A stretch of 64,000 nt of DNA from Cryptomeria japonica (GCF_030272615.1 NC_081405.1:153777113-153841112), one strand, 5' to 3'. Shown: positions 39,701 through 47,991, counted from the stretch's first letter. Numbers and translations: made by a program. The notes: generated by a model from the letters alone, not told the origin.

Positions 39701-41424
39701 GGATACCCTCAACAAAATAATAAATAAATATGAACATTAGGACGTAAGGTTAAGACACCTTTCCCAACAAAAACACCACTTTATGTCAATGGTAATATGC
39801 TTTTCTATAGCAATTTGTTGAATGCAAAATTGTGATAAAAGGATTCTTCTTTGTCCTAAGTAGATATTTGGAATTCGTGCTATGCAATTCCATAATAGTG
39901 CCAGGGTTTTGCTCTCATATACTTGTTATTATATCTAATAAATTATTTAGATGCCTCCACAGAAAAATTGTTACAACTTTGTAACTAAACTTCACCAAAT
40001 TTAAGGCCAGCGATTAAATTTGCAGCTATATTCTTCCCCGTAAATTGTGCCTTTATAGGTCGCGTTATATCTATAAGCAATGTCAACCTACACTCCTAGT
40101 AAAATTTGATCAATTTTAAAGCATATGGTGACCATCTCCTTTATCTTGTGCGTTTCTTAGAGGAAATTATACAAATTATGAACAGTAGATTTATATATCT
40201 TTTCATCAAGACTTGAGATTTACAAAATTGTTTACTGTACAGGAAAATATACTCCCCAGTATCAATGGCTTAGTGACGAACTTCCAAAGGTTAACAGATC
40301 AGAAACACCATGGTTGATTGTTCTCATGCACAGCCCATGGTACAATAGCAATACTTACCACTACATGGAAGGGGAGACTATGCGAGTCCAATTTGAATCG
40401 TGGTTTACAAAATATAAGGTTGACGTTGTTTTCGCAGGTCATGTTCATGCCTATGAGAGATCAGTAAGTTTCAACTTTCCATTGTTAAGAGTTTTCTTAA
40501 TAATCTTAATTTGGAGAGCATATAATTCATCCTTGATATAGAACTCCTGCTTCGCTCCCTGTAATTTTCTACATCTCTCTAATCTGAGCCAATATTTGCT
40601 CACCTAATGCAAATATTGGGGAGAAAAGAGATACAAGTACTTTGATGGACAGGAAACCTTAGTTTCTTCATGTCAATTTAGAAGCAATAGCAACGGCTAC
40701 CATTAAAGCAAAAGGCACTTGCTTTATGCCTATTCATAAAGAAACCTTTAGCATAAAGCAATTTGTAGGGTTTTCTTTTTCAATTCATGACATTCTGAGC
40801 CTTGGACTTACAATCTCCAGGAATGTACTACCTAAGAAGCACTAATTTGTTTTTCACTTGGACCCATACACTTGCAGCCATTAAACAGTTCAGAAATTCC
40901 CCTCCCCCCAACTTTTAGTTATATCTCTGATTTTTGCCTTTGCAGAAGCGGGTATCGAACGTGGCTTATAACATAACAAATGGGGAGTGTACACCTGCGT
41001 TTAATTCATCTTCCCCAGTGTACATTACTGTAGGCGATGGAGGAAATATAGAAGGCCTTGCATCAGTGTAAGTTGGAAAAGTGGCTCAGATCATAGGTCA
41101 ATTATTGCTTCATGTAACAGAACAAATTTCATTCATACTGCTATTAGGTTTCAGAATTCTTCTTTTATCTGTCACAGTCCTTGATTTATGTAAAAATCAC
41201 GCACGGTTTGCATGGGAAATGATTGCAGGTATACAGACCCTCAACCTGAATACTCTGCATACAGGGAAGCAAGTTTTGGACATGCAATCTTTGACATTAA
41301 AAATCGAACTCATGCTTACTATAACTGGCATCGTAATCAGGATGGAGATGCTGTAGTGGGTGATTCCCAATGGTTCTACAATCGGTATTGGTATCCTCAA
41401 AATGAACCTACATCAGAAATCTAA
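11523..41424 (+). CDS. PAP: Purple acid phosphatase, 8 exons
   Basis: The spliced product is a 462-residue metallophosphoesterase that hydrolyses phosphomonoesters in the cell wall, apoplast or vacuole, releasing phosphate. Joined exons: 11523-11696, 11819-12019, 14127-14238, 21696-21919, 37392-37530, 40243-40463, 40946-41067, 41229-41424. An N-terminal hydrophobic signal peptide covers about residues 1-24. The N-terminal fibronectin-like domain is followed by the catalytic domain with all five motifs: GDLG (D164), GDLSY (D191, Y194), GNHE (N228), VLMH (H313) and GHVH (H350, H352). Seven N-glycosylation sequons (110, 138, 172, 301, 366, 377, 423) fit a secreted glycoprotein. C372 in GECTP matches the cysteine that links dimers in kidney-bean PAP. 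Length and motif order fit the high-molecular-weight plant PAPs of the PAP10/12/26 kind. Introns are 122, 2107, 7457, 15472, 2712, 482 and 161 bp. No disabling change is seen. Confidence 0.95.
11819..12019 (+). CDS. PAP: PAP exon 2
   Basis: It encodes residues 59-125, from [19 protein letters not shown] to HHCTVKRLK. This is the N-terminal fibronectin-III-like domain typical of plant PAPs. It begins after TTCAG and ends at AAG|GTGGGT. It holds the sequon NYT110. Confidence 0.95.
12020..14126 (+). other. PAP intron 2
   Basis: This is a 2.1-kb GT-AG intron without a recognised gene. It contains a small perfect inverted repeat at 13415-13465 and an AT microsatellite-like tract near 13630-13660. 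No transposon boundary was identified. Confidence 0.8.
13415..13465. repeat. Small inverted repeat in intron 2
   Basis: AAGCACCTGC at 13415-13424 pairs perfectly with GCAGGTGCTT at 13456-13465 across a 31-nt loop. It could fold in the intron RNA. No known element was recognised. Confidence 0.5.
14127..14238 (+). CDS. PAP: PAP exon 3
   Basis: It encodes residues 126-162 plus the first base of codon 163 ([12 protein letters not shown] to PYTFGII). It starts after TTGCAG and ends at ATTG|GTATGT. The split glycine codon is completed in exon 4 to give the first metal-binding motif GDLG. Confidence 0.95.
14239..16200 (+). other. PAP intron 3, proximal part
   Basis: Non-coding intron sequence. Around 14690-15660 it is less AT-rich and looks like decayed retroelement sequence, but no domain could be read with confidence. 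Confidence 0.5.
16225..17345 (+). pseudogene. Decayed copy of PAP exon 5 end and intron 5
   Basis: This intron 3 segment resembles about 37480-38500. The block CTCTCCTCATATTCTGTATATG followed by GTGACT at 16260-16287 matches the 3' end of exon 5 and its donor, and reads ALSSYSVYG against VLSSYSAYG. Further matches in the same order are AGCCTATTTG...GCATGCTAAGTTCATT near 16508 (37731), GAGGTGGAAACA near 17218 (38405) and ACATGATAGA near 17328 (38481). The 5' half of the exon is hardly recognisable, so it cannot be spliced as a functional exon. Confidence 0.65.
17346..19089 (+). other. PAP intron 3, middle part
   Basis: AT-rich intron sequence. I see no gene, repeat array or transposon end in it. 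Confidence 0.45.
19090..20762. mobile_element. Solo LTR (TGTAATGTCC type) in intron 3
   Basis: The stretch starts TGTAATGTCC and ends GGACATTACA, a perfect 10-bp terminal inverted repeat with canonical TG...CA ends. Flanks AAATT and ATATT may be a 5-bp target duplication with one mismatch. Base composition is less AT-rich than the intron. No gag or pol coding is inside, so at about 1.67 kb it fits a solo LTR left by recombination between two LTRs. A SINE-like insert sits near its right end. Orientation is not decided. Confidence 0.65.
20535..20735 (-). mobile_element. tRNA-derived SINE inside the solo LTR
   Basis: On the minus strand this GC-rich block has GCTAGCGGAGTTGG, a good Pol III A-box, and GGGTTTGACTCCC, close to the B-box GGTTCGANTCC, spaced as in a tRNA. 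The tRNA-unrelated body continues to about 20535. I found no clear target duplication or tail, so the exact ends are uncertain. Confidence 0.55.
20763..21695 (+). other. PAP intron 3, distal part
   Basis: AT-rich intron sequence up to the acceptor before exon 4. No feature recognised. Confidence 0.5.
21696..21919 (+). CDS. PAP: PAP exon 4
   Basis: It encodes residues 163-237 and contains three of the five metallophosphatase motifs: [13 protein letters not shown] and GNHE. The acceptor is ATGCAG and the donor is ATT|GTAAGT, phase 0. It holds the sequon NKT172. Confidence 0.96.
21920..24089 (+). other. PAP intron 4, proximal part
   Basis: About 2.2 kb of AT-rich intron sequence. No coding domain or transposon end was recognised. 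Confidence 0.5.
24090..24330. repeat. Short degenerate tandem repeat in intron 4
   Basis: Two blocks recur about 115-125 bp apart: AATTTCCATCCCAACTATCT near 24107 and 24228, and CAGTGCCATTTAGACTCAAG near 24183 and 24296. This is a local tandem duplication of about two units. Confidence 0.6.
24880..26825 (-). pseudogene. LINE RNase H fragment, split by a solo LTR
   Basis: On the minus strand, 26810-26570 reads [14 protein letters not shown] followed by [16 protein letters not shown]. After an interruption, 24990-24880 resumes with [11 protein letters not shown]. Together these are the two halves of a LINE RNase H domain with NFD and EGDS motifs. The insert between them, 24975-26569, has LTR ends. 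The upstream RT part of this LINE is missing, and stops and substitutions make it a relic. Confidence 0.7.
24975..26569 (-). mobile_element. Solo LTR inside the LINE fragment
   Basis: The insert starts TGCAGAGCATCC and ends CCCGCACCACA on the + strand, so on the minus strand it begins TGTGGTGCGGGAGCACC with TG...CA ends. It interrupts the RNase H coding of a LINE exactly between two codons that otherwise join. The flanks CAATGA and CAATAA look like a target duplication with one change. On the minus strand a TATA-like TTTAAAAGTCCC and an AATAAAAG signal are visible. No internal coding exists, so a solo LTR of about 1.6 kb is the best explanation. Confidence 0.65.
26826..27117. repeat. Pair of direct repeats in intron 4
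   Basis: A block of about 65 bp with CCATTAATACAAGGGA and TTTCATAAATTATAT occurs at about 26834-26891 and again at 27061-27117, separated by about 170 bp. It may be a tandem duplication. Confidence 0.6.
27118..27400. repeat. Possible small MITE with GTCCACTA motifs
   Basis: Left sequence CCAGTGGTAGTCCAATAGTA and right sequence containing GTCCACTATTGG and GTCCACTACTGGTA are imperfectly inverted around an AT-rich core. The ends and a target duplication could not be fixed, so this is weakly supported. Confidence 0.3.
27411..27715. repeat. Tandem duplication around an AT microsatellite
   Basis: A unit of about 120 bp starting CACTATAATATAATATTAA and including GATTCTTCTCACACCTAGAA is present at about 27411 and again at 27596, nearly identical. 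An (AT)n tract lies at about 27567-27592 between them. Confidence 0.75.
27717..27760. repeat. CATA/CA/TA compound microsatellite
   Basis: Successive CATA, CA and TA runs form a compound simple repeat directly before a LINE fragment. Confidence 0.9.
27765..28830 (+). pseudogene. LINE RT C-terminal and zf-RVT relic, first half
   Basis: Across frameshifts and stops the + strand reads [14 protein letters not shown], then FLW...GPIFKHFPFGL, then [12 protein letters not shown] and near 28540 [14 protein letters not shown]. These are the connection and zf-RVT parts of a plant LINE. The LINE is interrupted at 28830 by the element 28831-36060 and resumes at 36061. It is a strongly decayed copy. Confidence 0.7.
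29225..31033. repeat. Array of 13 near-palindromic hairpins, period about 168 bp
   Basis: A core resembling GTGCTCCCGTCCCTCA joined to TGAGGGACCGGAGCAC occurs near 29225, 29390, 29566, 29599, 29774, 29940, 30109, 30275, 30319, 30486, 30653, 30830 and 30999. Steps are about 165-177 bp, except for two extra copies 33 and 44 bp after their neighbours. Each core can fold into a stem of about 14-16 bp with almost no loop. The DNA between cores is more diverged but shares words such as GCAAGGCTAAGGC and CCCATTGAAGATAATTT, so the array is a degenerate tandem repeat whose palindrome is best conserved. Confidence 0.85.
31034..31837 (+). promoter_or_regulatory. Leader and possible promoter of the accessory ORF
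   Basis: No coding was recognised. CACCCTATATAATGGAGG near 31365 is a plausible TATA box, followed by about 440 nt of leader. The sequence TTGTGTAG just before GTGTCAAGATGG could be a splice acceptor, but no donor was established. Confidence 0.35.
31838..32902 (+). pseudogene. Accessory retroelement ORF, N-terminal part
   Basis: The ATG at 31838 (AAGATGGCG, a good plant start context) opens MATPKAGAS; an upstream in-frame ATG at 31763 is less likely. The protein has no catalytic motif that I recognise. It contains [15 protein letters not shown] and, about residues 195-280, a segment with [24 protein letters not shown] and [13 protein letters not shown]. This layout is shared with the ORF after integrase in the gypsy element (55140-55600), so I assign both to the same accessory-ORF family; plant transposon-associated domains of this sort have no proven function. 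The frame is lost in the 32809-32902 overlap, where the second half continues in the -1 frame. Confidence 0.6.
32809..35037 (+). pseudogene. Accessory retroelement ORF, C-terminal part
   Basis: This continues the preceding ORF after one frame change. From the overlap it reads [10 protein letters not shown], then a globular part to about residue 215. A highly charged low-complexity region follows at 225-340, with [15 protein letters not shown] near 238-252 as a possible nuclear localisation signal. A helical, coiled-coil-like part starts near 440 ([18 protein letters not shown]) and a helical C-terminus runs to 742. No RT, protease or integrase motifs are present. Without the single frame change both parts would form one protein of about 1,060 residues. 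The long open frames suggest young age or selection within the element family. The function is unknown. Confidence 0.6.
35038..36060 (+). other. 3' terminal region of the 7.23-kb element, LTR-like
   Basis: After the stop come a purine tract (35127-35136), TTGTAACAAACCCTAATTAGGG, a TATA-like CTATATATACC near 35230 and an end in TCAACA. This is what a 3' LTR of about 0.92 kb starting near 35142 would look like. No second copy of it is visible at the 5' end of the element. Confidence 0.5.
36061..36430 (+). pseudogene. LINE RNase H relic, second half
   Basis: This continues the LINE from 28830. Around 36300 the + strand reads [18 protein letters not shown], the start of a LINE RNase H domain with its first catalytic aspartate. 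Coding decays quickly afterwards. Confidence 0.6.
36431..37391 (+). other. PAP intron 4, distal part
   Basis: AT-rich intron sequence up to the acceptor of exon 5. No domain or repeat was recognised. Confidence 0.5.
37392..37530 (+). CDS. PAP: PAP exon 5
   Basis: It encodes residues 238-283 plus one base of codon 284, from [17 protein letters not shown] to VLSSYSAY. The acceptor is TATATCAG and the donor is TATG|GTGGGT. A decayed relative of its 3' end lies in intron 3 near 16281. Confidence 0.95.
37531..40242 (+). other. PAP intron 5
   Basis: A 2.7-kb GT-AG intron. Its first kilobase (to about 38500) has a diverged partner in intron 3 at 16282-17345. The rest is AT-rich with no gene recognised. 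Confidence 0.8.
40243..40463 (+). CDS. PAP: PAP exon 6
   Basis: It encodes residues 284-357, with the VLMHSPWY and GHVHAYERS motifs that supply the remaining histidine ligands. The acceptor is TGTACAG and the donor is TCA|GTAAGT, phase 0. Confidence 0.96.
40946..41067 (+). CDS. PAP: PAP exon 7
   Basis: It encodes residues 358-397 plus two bases of codon 398. It has [17 protein letters not shown], with the probable dimer cysteine C372, and the conserved [10 protein letters not shown] block. The acceptor is TTTGCAG; the donor is CAGT|GTAAGT. Confidence 0.94.
41229..41424 (+). CDS. PAP: PAP exon 8 with stop
   Basis: It encodes the end of codon 398 to residue 462, with the family C-terminus [27 protein letters not shown] and WFYNRYW. 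It ends at TAA 41422-41424. The acceptor is ATTGCAG. Confidence 0.95.
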
Positions 41425-41547
41425 ACCTAATATTCTTTTGTAATTCTGAGAACATCTCCACAAATAAGATCTCTTACCGGGCATGGTGGTTACCTGGTGT
41501 TGATGGCTGTAACTGGTCACTAACTTCAACAGTAATCTTCCAACATT

Positions 41548-41553
41548 AATAAA
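41548..41553 (+). terminator. Polyadenylation signal of the PAP gene
   Basis: AATAAA lies 124 nt after the PAP stop codon in T/A-rich sequence, a usual place for a plant near-upstream polyadenylation element. Use is inferred. Confidence 0.5.
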
Positions 41554-41703
41554 GGCTTGGCTTGTGGGACTTTGATTTCCTCTCTGTTTTATCATTTTTT
41601 GAATGGCGACCTGATGGAAAAGCAGGGCCATAACATGTTAGTTTTGGTTAATTTATACTCTGGAGGTGCATGATTTGCATCTGAATAATACATATATGCT
41701 ACC

Positions 41704-41857
41704 ATATTCATACGATCATGTTGTCTGAACTAAGGTTTTTCTTCTAATATGTTTTTTAAGAAATATTAATGAAACTTATTAATTCATGTGAAGATACTAT
41801 TGCATTCATTATGTTTTTAAATTGTTTAAATAGTTATTAATCATTGTTCATGTTAAC
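41704..41857. repeat. 154-bp direct repeat, left copy
   Basis: ATATTCATACGATC to CATGTTAAC is repeated at 43286-43439. I see no difference between the copies. It abuts the solo LTR starting at 41858. Confidence 0.9.
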
Positions 41858-43282
41858 TGATGCCCTCCTAAATGGCACAATGTTAGTTTAAGATCAAACA
41901 ACACAAAACACACAAGATGTTAGAGTTAGTCAATCAAAAACTGAAACAATGAAGGCATTCCAAAGGAGACACTAAAAACACATGCTAATGAATCTAACTA
42001 AAGAAGTAAGACAATGAGACATCTCCAACTGTCTCTTAGCATGAGATTAGCTCCTTCTCCCTTGTTCCTCTCCTCTCCAAGTTCCAAAATAGTGTAGCTC
42101 TCAGCAGCTTTTTGCACTATGGATGCTTATGGAGGATTGAGATTTATAGAATAGCTCTAAACATGAAATGAAAAGCTATTTTTATGCTAAAATGATGTGT
42201 TTTAACCAAAAAGACAATATTTAGTTATGCTATTGCTAAATGCTCTCTAAAATGGCTATAGTCTAAATGCTTACAAGTTTTCAGGATCTGGATTATGAAG
42301 GAATGGGCTCTATTTATAGGAAAAATGGAGCAATGGATGGCCAGGATTGAAAGGTTTAATCAAGGGCCAAGCTTGAAAGTTGGGGATCCATGTGCACAAT
42401 TTGCACCAATGAAATGGTGACAAGTGTCAACACAGGATTGGGTTGAGAGAAGAGGTTGGAGGCATTAAAGGCCTGAGAAGACCTCATGGTTATCTAAAGG
42501 CTAAGAGTCAAGCCTAAATTAGGATTACCCACTGGATTAGGAGTTAATGCAAGGATAAACCTTTGTGCAAATGATTAAGAGATAATCATGGTCAAAGCAT
42601 TAAAGGCTTGATGAGACCCTTGGGTTGGGTAGAGGTTGAGTCAAAACAAATGTTTTAACCATGTGGGAGAGTTTGGGTTAACCATTAATGGTTATTGGAG
42701 ACTTTGTGGATTAAGTGGTTGAAAGTTGGAAGCCTTTAATGGTTTTCAAAGACTTTGGGGTTTTTGGTGGTTGAAGGTTGAAAACCTTCAATGGTTATCC
42801 AAGACTTTGGGCCATTTGAGAAGTGACTCCATTTTGCTTAGGAATGTGACAATAATTAGGGGATGGATTAAGTTAATTAGGAAGGGGTTAGAAGAATCTA
42901 GAAGGGGATTAGATTTTGCAAGTGGATTTGGTGGGTGAGGGAAAATGGGATTTTATTAAAATAAAAATTCATTTATTTCAAAATGTGTGCAAGTTGCATT
43001 TGTAGGAAAATGCAAGTGGGGGGGAGGATAATGATTTAAATAAATGTTTTATTTAATTTATTTAAAAGAGGAAAAGGGAATTTAATTAAATAAATAGATT
43101 TTATTTAATTGATTGGAATTGGATTTAATTAAAATAAATTGAATAATTTATTTAATTAATAGAAGAATGTTTGGGGATGAATTAATTAAATATTAATTTA
43201 ATTAATTGATGGCTAGTGGATTTTTAATCAAATAAATACGAAATATTTATTTAATTAAAATGGACAGATTTATGTGACTACA
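41858..43282 (-). mobile_element. Solo LTR (minus orientation)
   Basis: On the minus strand it begins TGTAGTCACATAAATC (from 43282) and ends GGAGGGCATCA (at 41858), with TG...CA ends. A strong TATA box, CCTATAAATAGAGCC, lies on the minus strand near 42325-42310, which gives the orientation. The middle has repeated AATTAAATAAAT-type tracts. There is no coding region, so it is a solo LTR of about 1.43 kb. It lies between two identical 154-bp repeats instead of a 5-bp duplication. Confidence 0.65.
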
Positions 43283-43285
43283 TAA

Positions 43286-43439
43286 ATATTCATACGATCA
43301 TGTTGTCTGAACTAAGGTTTTTCTTCTAATATGTTTTTTAAGAAATATTAATGAAACTTATTAATTCATGTGAAGATACTATTGCATTCATTATGTTTTT
43401 AAATTGTTTAAATAGTTATTAATCATTGTTCATGTTAAC
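43286..43439. repeat. 154-bp direct repeat, right copy
   Basis: This is an identical copy of 41704-41857, beginning 3 bp after the solo LTR. A run of 20 or so A follows at about 43458-43476. Confidence 0.9.
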
Positions 43440-44939
43440 CAATCAATTTTAAGAATTAAAAAAAAAAAAAAAAAATTCTTTACAAAATTAACATGTAAAA
43501 TACAAAAAATATTTTTAAAATGATTTATTGATCTTGTAATTGACTAAAATGTTTTGATTAAGCCTTGCAACTTTACATCGTTTGAGAAAAATACATTTTA
43601 ATTTTAAAACTCATATTAATAAAAATATTAAATCATCACATCACTGTAAATTGACTGTTTATTTGCATGCGGCATTGTCAACGTCAGTGTTATGTTACAA
43701 ATCCAATGCAAATATTGTGAAGGGCACATAGCACTAGACTACGGACGACTAATGATAGATTTTATTTTCTCTTACCTATTTAGGTATGTACCATCCTCAG
43801 TGGCAAATGCTTTCTTGCTTGTTTCAATTATTACCTAATTAAAATATTGCTCCTATACAACAATATAATATAATAGATTATATTAATAGTTGATATTTGA
43901 CTTTAATTCATTTAAAGGTTATTGTCGGGGGCATGTTAAATTGTGAAAGCCTCGAAGACATTTTTTTATATTAAAAATCATTAACAGTGATGAGTGGGAT
44001 AATCTCAAAGATGACTTTTTAGCCAAATTAATGATTAGAAGTAAAAGGCAAACCCTGAACATTATATTAATATAAGAAAAATACATAAAGTCATATGTCA
44101 TGATATTTAAGGATTAAAATTGTCATAGAGACTAAACTCAAAATCAGACCAAGCCATCAAACCCTTGTGACAGCAATGGTGAGATTCTTGTGCTCATTTG
44201 CTAATCACCTGGAGGTATCCATATTGCCACAGCCCAAGACAACAGTGAAGAAAAAACTCCAGCCGGATGCCAAGCACCCATACAGGCAGCCAATACCAAA
44301 CCATACTTTGCACAGCGCTGCAAACTTGGAATACCCCGTCAAGCTGCAAACCCATCCAAATTTCAACCCCATAGAAGAACTGGAGACCAATGAAAGGTTC
44401 AGTTATGAACAGAAGCCAGATTTTATGCTATTGTGATCACACCAAATTATAATCATTTACTGATGTGATCATGTCAATCTGTGTATGCACCAATCAATAA
44501 AACAAAATATGACAAAAAACTTAGTAATTCTCATGTAGAAAGTGGCTACAAGAGCCATTCCAAGCTGTGATTGCACCAGTATATAAATGATGACAATGCC
44601 ATTAAAAGCAGAAGCATACATGAGGTTGATCCATTCTTTTGATGTTATAAGCATCGATAATGATATACACTATCAATACAGCTACCTCATCCATCTTGGG
44701 CCATATTTCCTGAAATTCCTCCCAGCGTTTATCATTACATTTGCAAGAGATGTGGGACAACACATTGAAATATTTGGCTGCAAATTCTTACTCACAACAG
44801 TCATGACCCTCAAATTCTTAGCCTAACCGCGAGCCACACCAAAGTCTGCAATCAAATTACCACCAGGTTGTACAATGCACCAGGAAGTAGAGATGCTTAA
44901 GGTGTCAAAAATCATACTGTCCCTGCAAGCAAAAGAAGA
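43440..44939. other. Intergenic DNA between PAP and a LINE
   Basis: No gene was established. An 89-codon frame at 44167-44436 (+) has a less AT-rich, protein-like composition but no recognised domain or partner exon. The part near 44600-44940 may be the 3' UTR of the minus-strand LINE. Confidence 0.35.
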
Positions 44940-45260
44940 TTAGTGAGCAATATTTAAGTTACCTGAATCTAGTGGTATCCTCCTTTTTAGTTCCACAAAG
45001 CTTTCAGGAATGGGAATAGACATTTGAATTTCCCCTACAGGAAGTTGAAGTCCAATGCTTGCAAATTCATCAGCCACTGAGTTACCCTCCATGAAGCAGT
45101 GGGAGAGTTGGTAATATTCCAAATTACCAAAAACTGAGAATGCTTGTTGTAAGATGTAATTAATGGATCAATTAGAAGATTGAAAGTTCTTATGATGTTC
45201 AAAGAATCCCCCTCCACCAGAATTTTTTTAAGCCCAATTGTTTTACAAGATATAATCCAA
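44940..45260 (-). pseudogene. LINE RNase H C-terminal part
   Basis: The minus strand reads MEGDSLNIIRTF and, one frame over, HCFMEGNSVADEFASIGLQ. These carry the second aspartate (GDS) and the final VADEFA aspartate of RNase H. Broken by a frameshift near 45130. Confidence 0.65.
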
Positions 45261-46639
45261 CTAGAAGAGCGTGAGCCTCAGCATGGTTATTAGTCCCAGG
45301 AGGAAGTTTGAGAGCAAGTGCTTGATTATAGAACCTAAATGATCCCGAATAATGCAACCTGCACCAGATGGATCAGGATTACCATGAGAGGCCGCATCAA
45401 AATTCAATTTGGAAATTCCCGAAGGATGAGATGACCAGGAGATATTTGATCTAAGATTTGTTGGTTTTTGGGGACAACACCCAGGATTAGGAGAATAGAG
45501 TGCTTTCCACCGACTTACACATTGAGAATCCCAAATTGTGGACATACTAGTTGGGCCTTGTTTGAAAACTTTAGCCATAAACACTTCTGATATGGACTGC
45601 TCAATCTTATTGATAACAAGTGGAAGTGGAAGGGATTCTTTTCTAAAAAAAATTTCTCTCTTTCCCACCAAAGACTCCATATGAGGATGGAAGGGCCTAT
45701 GACCCAAAGAGAGGAGAACAAGGAGTCTTGGTGGAGTAAAGGCCAATAAAGAAATATTTCCATTAGGATGTTTGGAAGAGCAGAAGACCAATGGAGTTTG
45801 CATTGCAGCCAAGACCAACATTGTTGTGCAAAATTACACGTTAGTAACAAATGGTTTGTTGTCTCAACTTGGAGTCCACACATGAGACAATTAAAAGAGG
45901 GAGCAATTCTTAGCTTAGTTAGCCTATCAGATGTCATGATGCAATTATTTAGTACTAACCATGAAAACATGCTCGCCTTTGGAAGGACTGCATCATTCCA
46001 ACAAAGCTTATGAGGCCAATCATTTGAGGTAGAGGTGGAATTACCTTGTTGAGTGAGAGATAAGTAACTAGATTTGACTATGTAATTGCCCAAATTGGAG
46101 GGGGCCTAAGCAAGAGTATATGGCTTATCAAAGAAGAAGACCTTTCTTTGATAAATTAGCATGGTTAACTGATCCTTTTGGTTTTTTGGAAAGGCGCAAC
46201 CTTGGAGGCTCTTCAGGTGAACATTTGAAAGGAGGGAATCAGCACAAAGGAAGTAATCCTTCACTTTGCTACCCCAATGTTGTTGAAGGTAAATTCTAGC
46301 CTCACCAAGATCTTCGAATCTGGCAAGGGGAGGGAAACCACCCCAAGAATCGTCCCAAAAATTTGCCTTCTCCCCATCATTGATAATCCATGTGAGATAT
46401 GGGATGATGATGTCTCTGCAAGAGATAATGAAATTCCAAATTTTAGAACCACTTGGTGGATTTGACATAGTGAAGATTTGTTCTCGATTTGAAGAGTCCA
46501 TGTATTTAGCTTGCAGAATTCGGGCCCATTTAGTAGAGGGTTTAACATACATATTCCAAGCAAGCTTGGCACCCAAGGCAAGATTTCTTGCTTCTAGGTT
46601 GTGCATACCTTCACCATGATTTGATTTTATTTCGCACAT
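45261..46639 (-). pseudogene. LINE connection, zf-RVT and RNase H start
   Basis: Three overlapping frames cover this part: MHNLEARNLALGAKLAWNMY and FWDDSWGGFPPL (46639-46106), then a zf-RVT segment with LPKASMFSWLVLNN and CLMCGLQVETTNHLLLTC (46093-45515). The RNase H start with KLNFDAASHGNPDPSGAG follows (about 45430-45340). Frameshifts near 46100 and 45560 separate them. Confidence 0.75.
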
Positions 46640-47017
46640 ACTTTCCCAAGAGATTAATGGAATTTTACCTTTGCATATTATGCTCTATATTACTCTGCCA
46701 CAAGAATCTTCTGATGCTTTGATCCAAACTAGATTTAACTGAAAGTGGTAAATGGAGAACTGACATCATGTAGTTTGGTAAAGTAGCGAGTACTGATTTA
46801 GGCAAAGTTAGCTTACCGGCCATAGACCTTTCCAAGAATTAACTCTATTCTGAATTTGAGTTAGAATCTTATTCCAAAATTCAGATTTATTGGGGCCAAC
46901 AAATAACAGAATACCAAGATATTGGTTGGGCAAGAATTCCCTCTTAAAGTCGAGAATTTTCATGATCCGATCAGAGATAGTTGGAGATGTATTAAAAAAG
47001 AAAATACTAGACTTTCT

Positions 47018-47909
47018 TTAATTAATTTTTTGGCTCGAAGCACCACAGTAACCAGACAAAACTTTTTTAATGGTCTCAGCCTCGATGATCGAAGATATGC
47101 TAAACGATAAAGTGTCATCAACAAACAACGAATGAGTCATATTTATTGAAGAGTTTGGAATATTTATACCAAGCCACTTGGATTGAGAGTGATGGGCTGA
47201 AATGGTTCTACTCAAAGATTCTGTCATTAATATAAAAAGAAAAGGAGATAAAGGGTCCCCTTGCCTAACCCCTTGAGAAGAGGTGAATAAACCTTGTGGA
47301 GAGCCATTAACCAATACTAAAAAATTTTCTTGAGAAATATACGATCTAATCCATTTACACCATTTGTAAGCAAAGCCAAGTTTACCTAGGACCTTGATCA
47401 TGAAATCCCATTTTAGCCTATCATAAGCCTTCACCATGTCAAATTTGATCACCATTCTGAGATTTTATTTTCTTTAATAGAATGAATAGTTTCATAAGCG
47501 TTAATTGCACCTTTTGTTGTCTCTTTGCCAGGAACAAACCCCCCTCTTCATCTGAAACAATATGAGGAATAACCTTTTCTAATCTCAGTGATATTGCTTT
47601 AGAGAAGATTTTGTATATGGTGTTACAAAGAGAGATGGGTTTGAAATCTGTAAAAGAATACGAAATCGACTTTTTAGGAATAAGTGCAAAGAAAGTAGTG
47701 TTCATTTCCTTAAGAATGGATCTGTTTCTTCTAGACTCCTCCAAGGCCAACCAAATCCCTCTTCCCATAAAATATCAGCCCTTTTGGAAAAAAGAAGCGA
47801 TGAAGCCATCTTGGCCTAGTGCTTTGTCAGGGGGCATGAAACATGGAACAATACTTTCTCCTCCCACCTCTTTCATCACTATATTTTATTTACCCATCTC
47901 ATTATATAC
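47018..47909 (-). pseudogene. LINE reverse transcriptase fragments
   Basis: Two neighbouring frames encode the RT. The first has LALEESRRNRSILKEMN and FTDFKPISLCNTIYKIFSKA; the second, from 47455, has IKFDMVKAYDRLKW, GVRQGDPLSPFLFIL and SLFVDDTLSF. The catalytic box is FVDD where most LINEs have FADD. The frame changes near 47445, so the RT is broken. Confidence 0.8.
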
Positions 47910-47925
47910 CACTTGGAACATAATA

Positions 47926-47928
<3 letters not shown>

Positions 47929-47979
<51 letters not shown>

Positions 47980-47991
47980 CCTCCCTCCCTT
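47929..47991. repeat. (CT)n and (CCCT)n microsatellite
   Basis: About 45 nt of CT repeats are followed by four CCCT units. It lies just beyond the 5' end of the LINE copy on the minus strand. Confidence 0.95.

Larger units (their letters stand above)
44940..47928 (-). mobile_element. LINE (non-LTR retrotransposon), minus strand
   Basis: This is a second plant L1-type LINE, related in layout to the one at 164-3840. From right to left it shows an RT N-terminal region (47880-47440), RT core (47455-47018), connection and zf-RVT regions (46639-45515) and RNase H (45470-44940). The endonuclease domain is absent and the right end stops near a CT microsatellite, so it is 5'-truncated. Several frameshifts and stops disable it. 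Its first 402 bp (47508-47909) are repeated at 57511-57912. Confidence 0.8.

Noticed and set aside
44167-44436. An 89-codon frame with protein-like composition
   Set aside because: No domain, no partner exon and no splice structure could be recognised, so it is mentioned only in the intergenic description.
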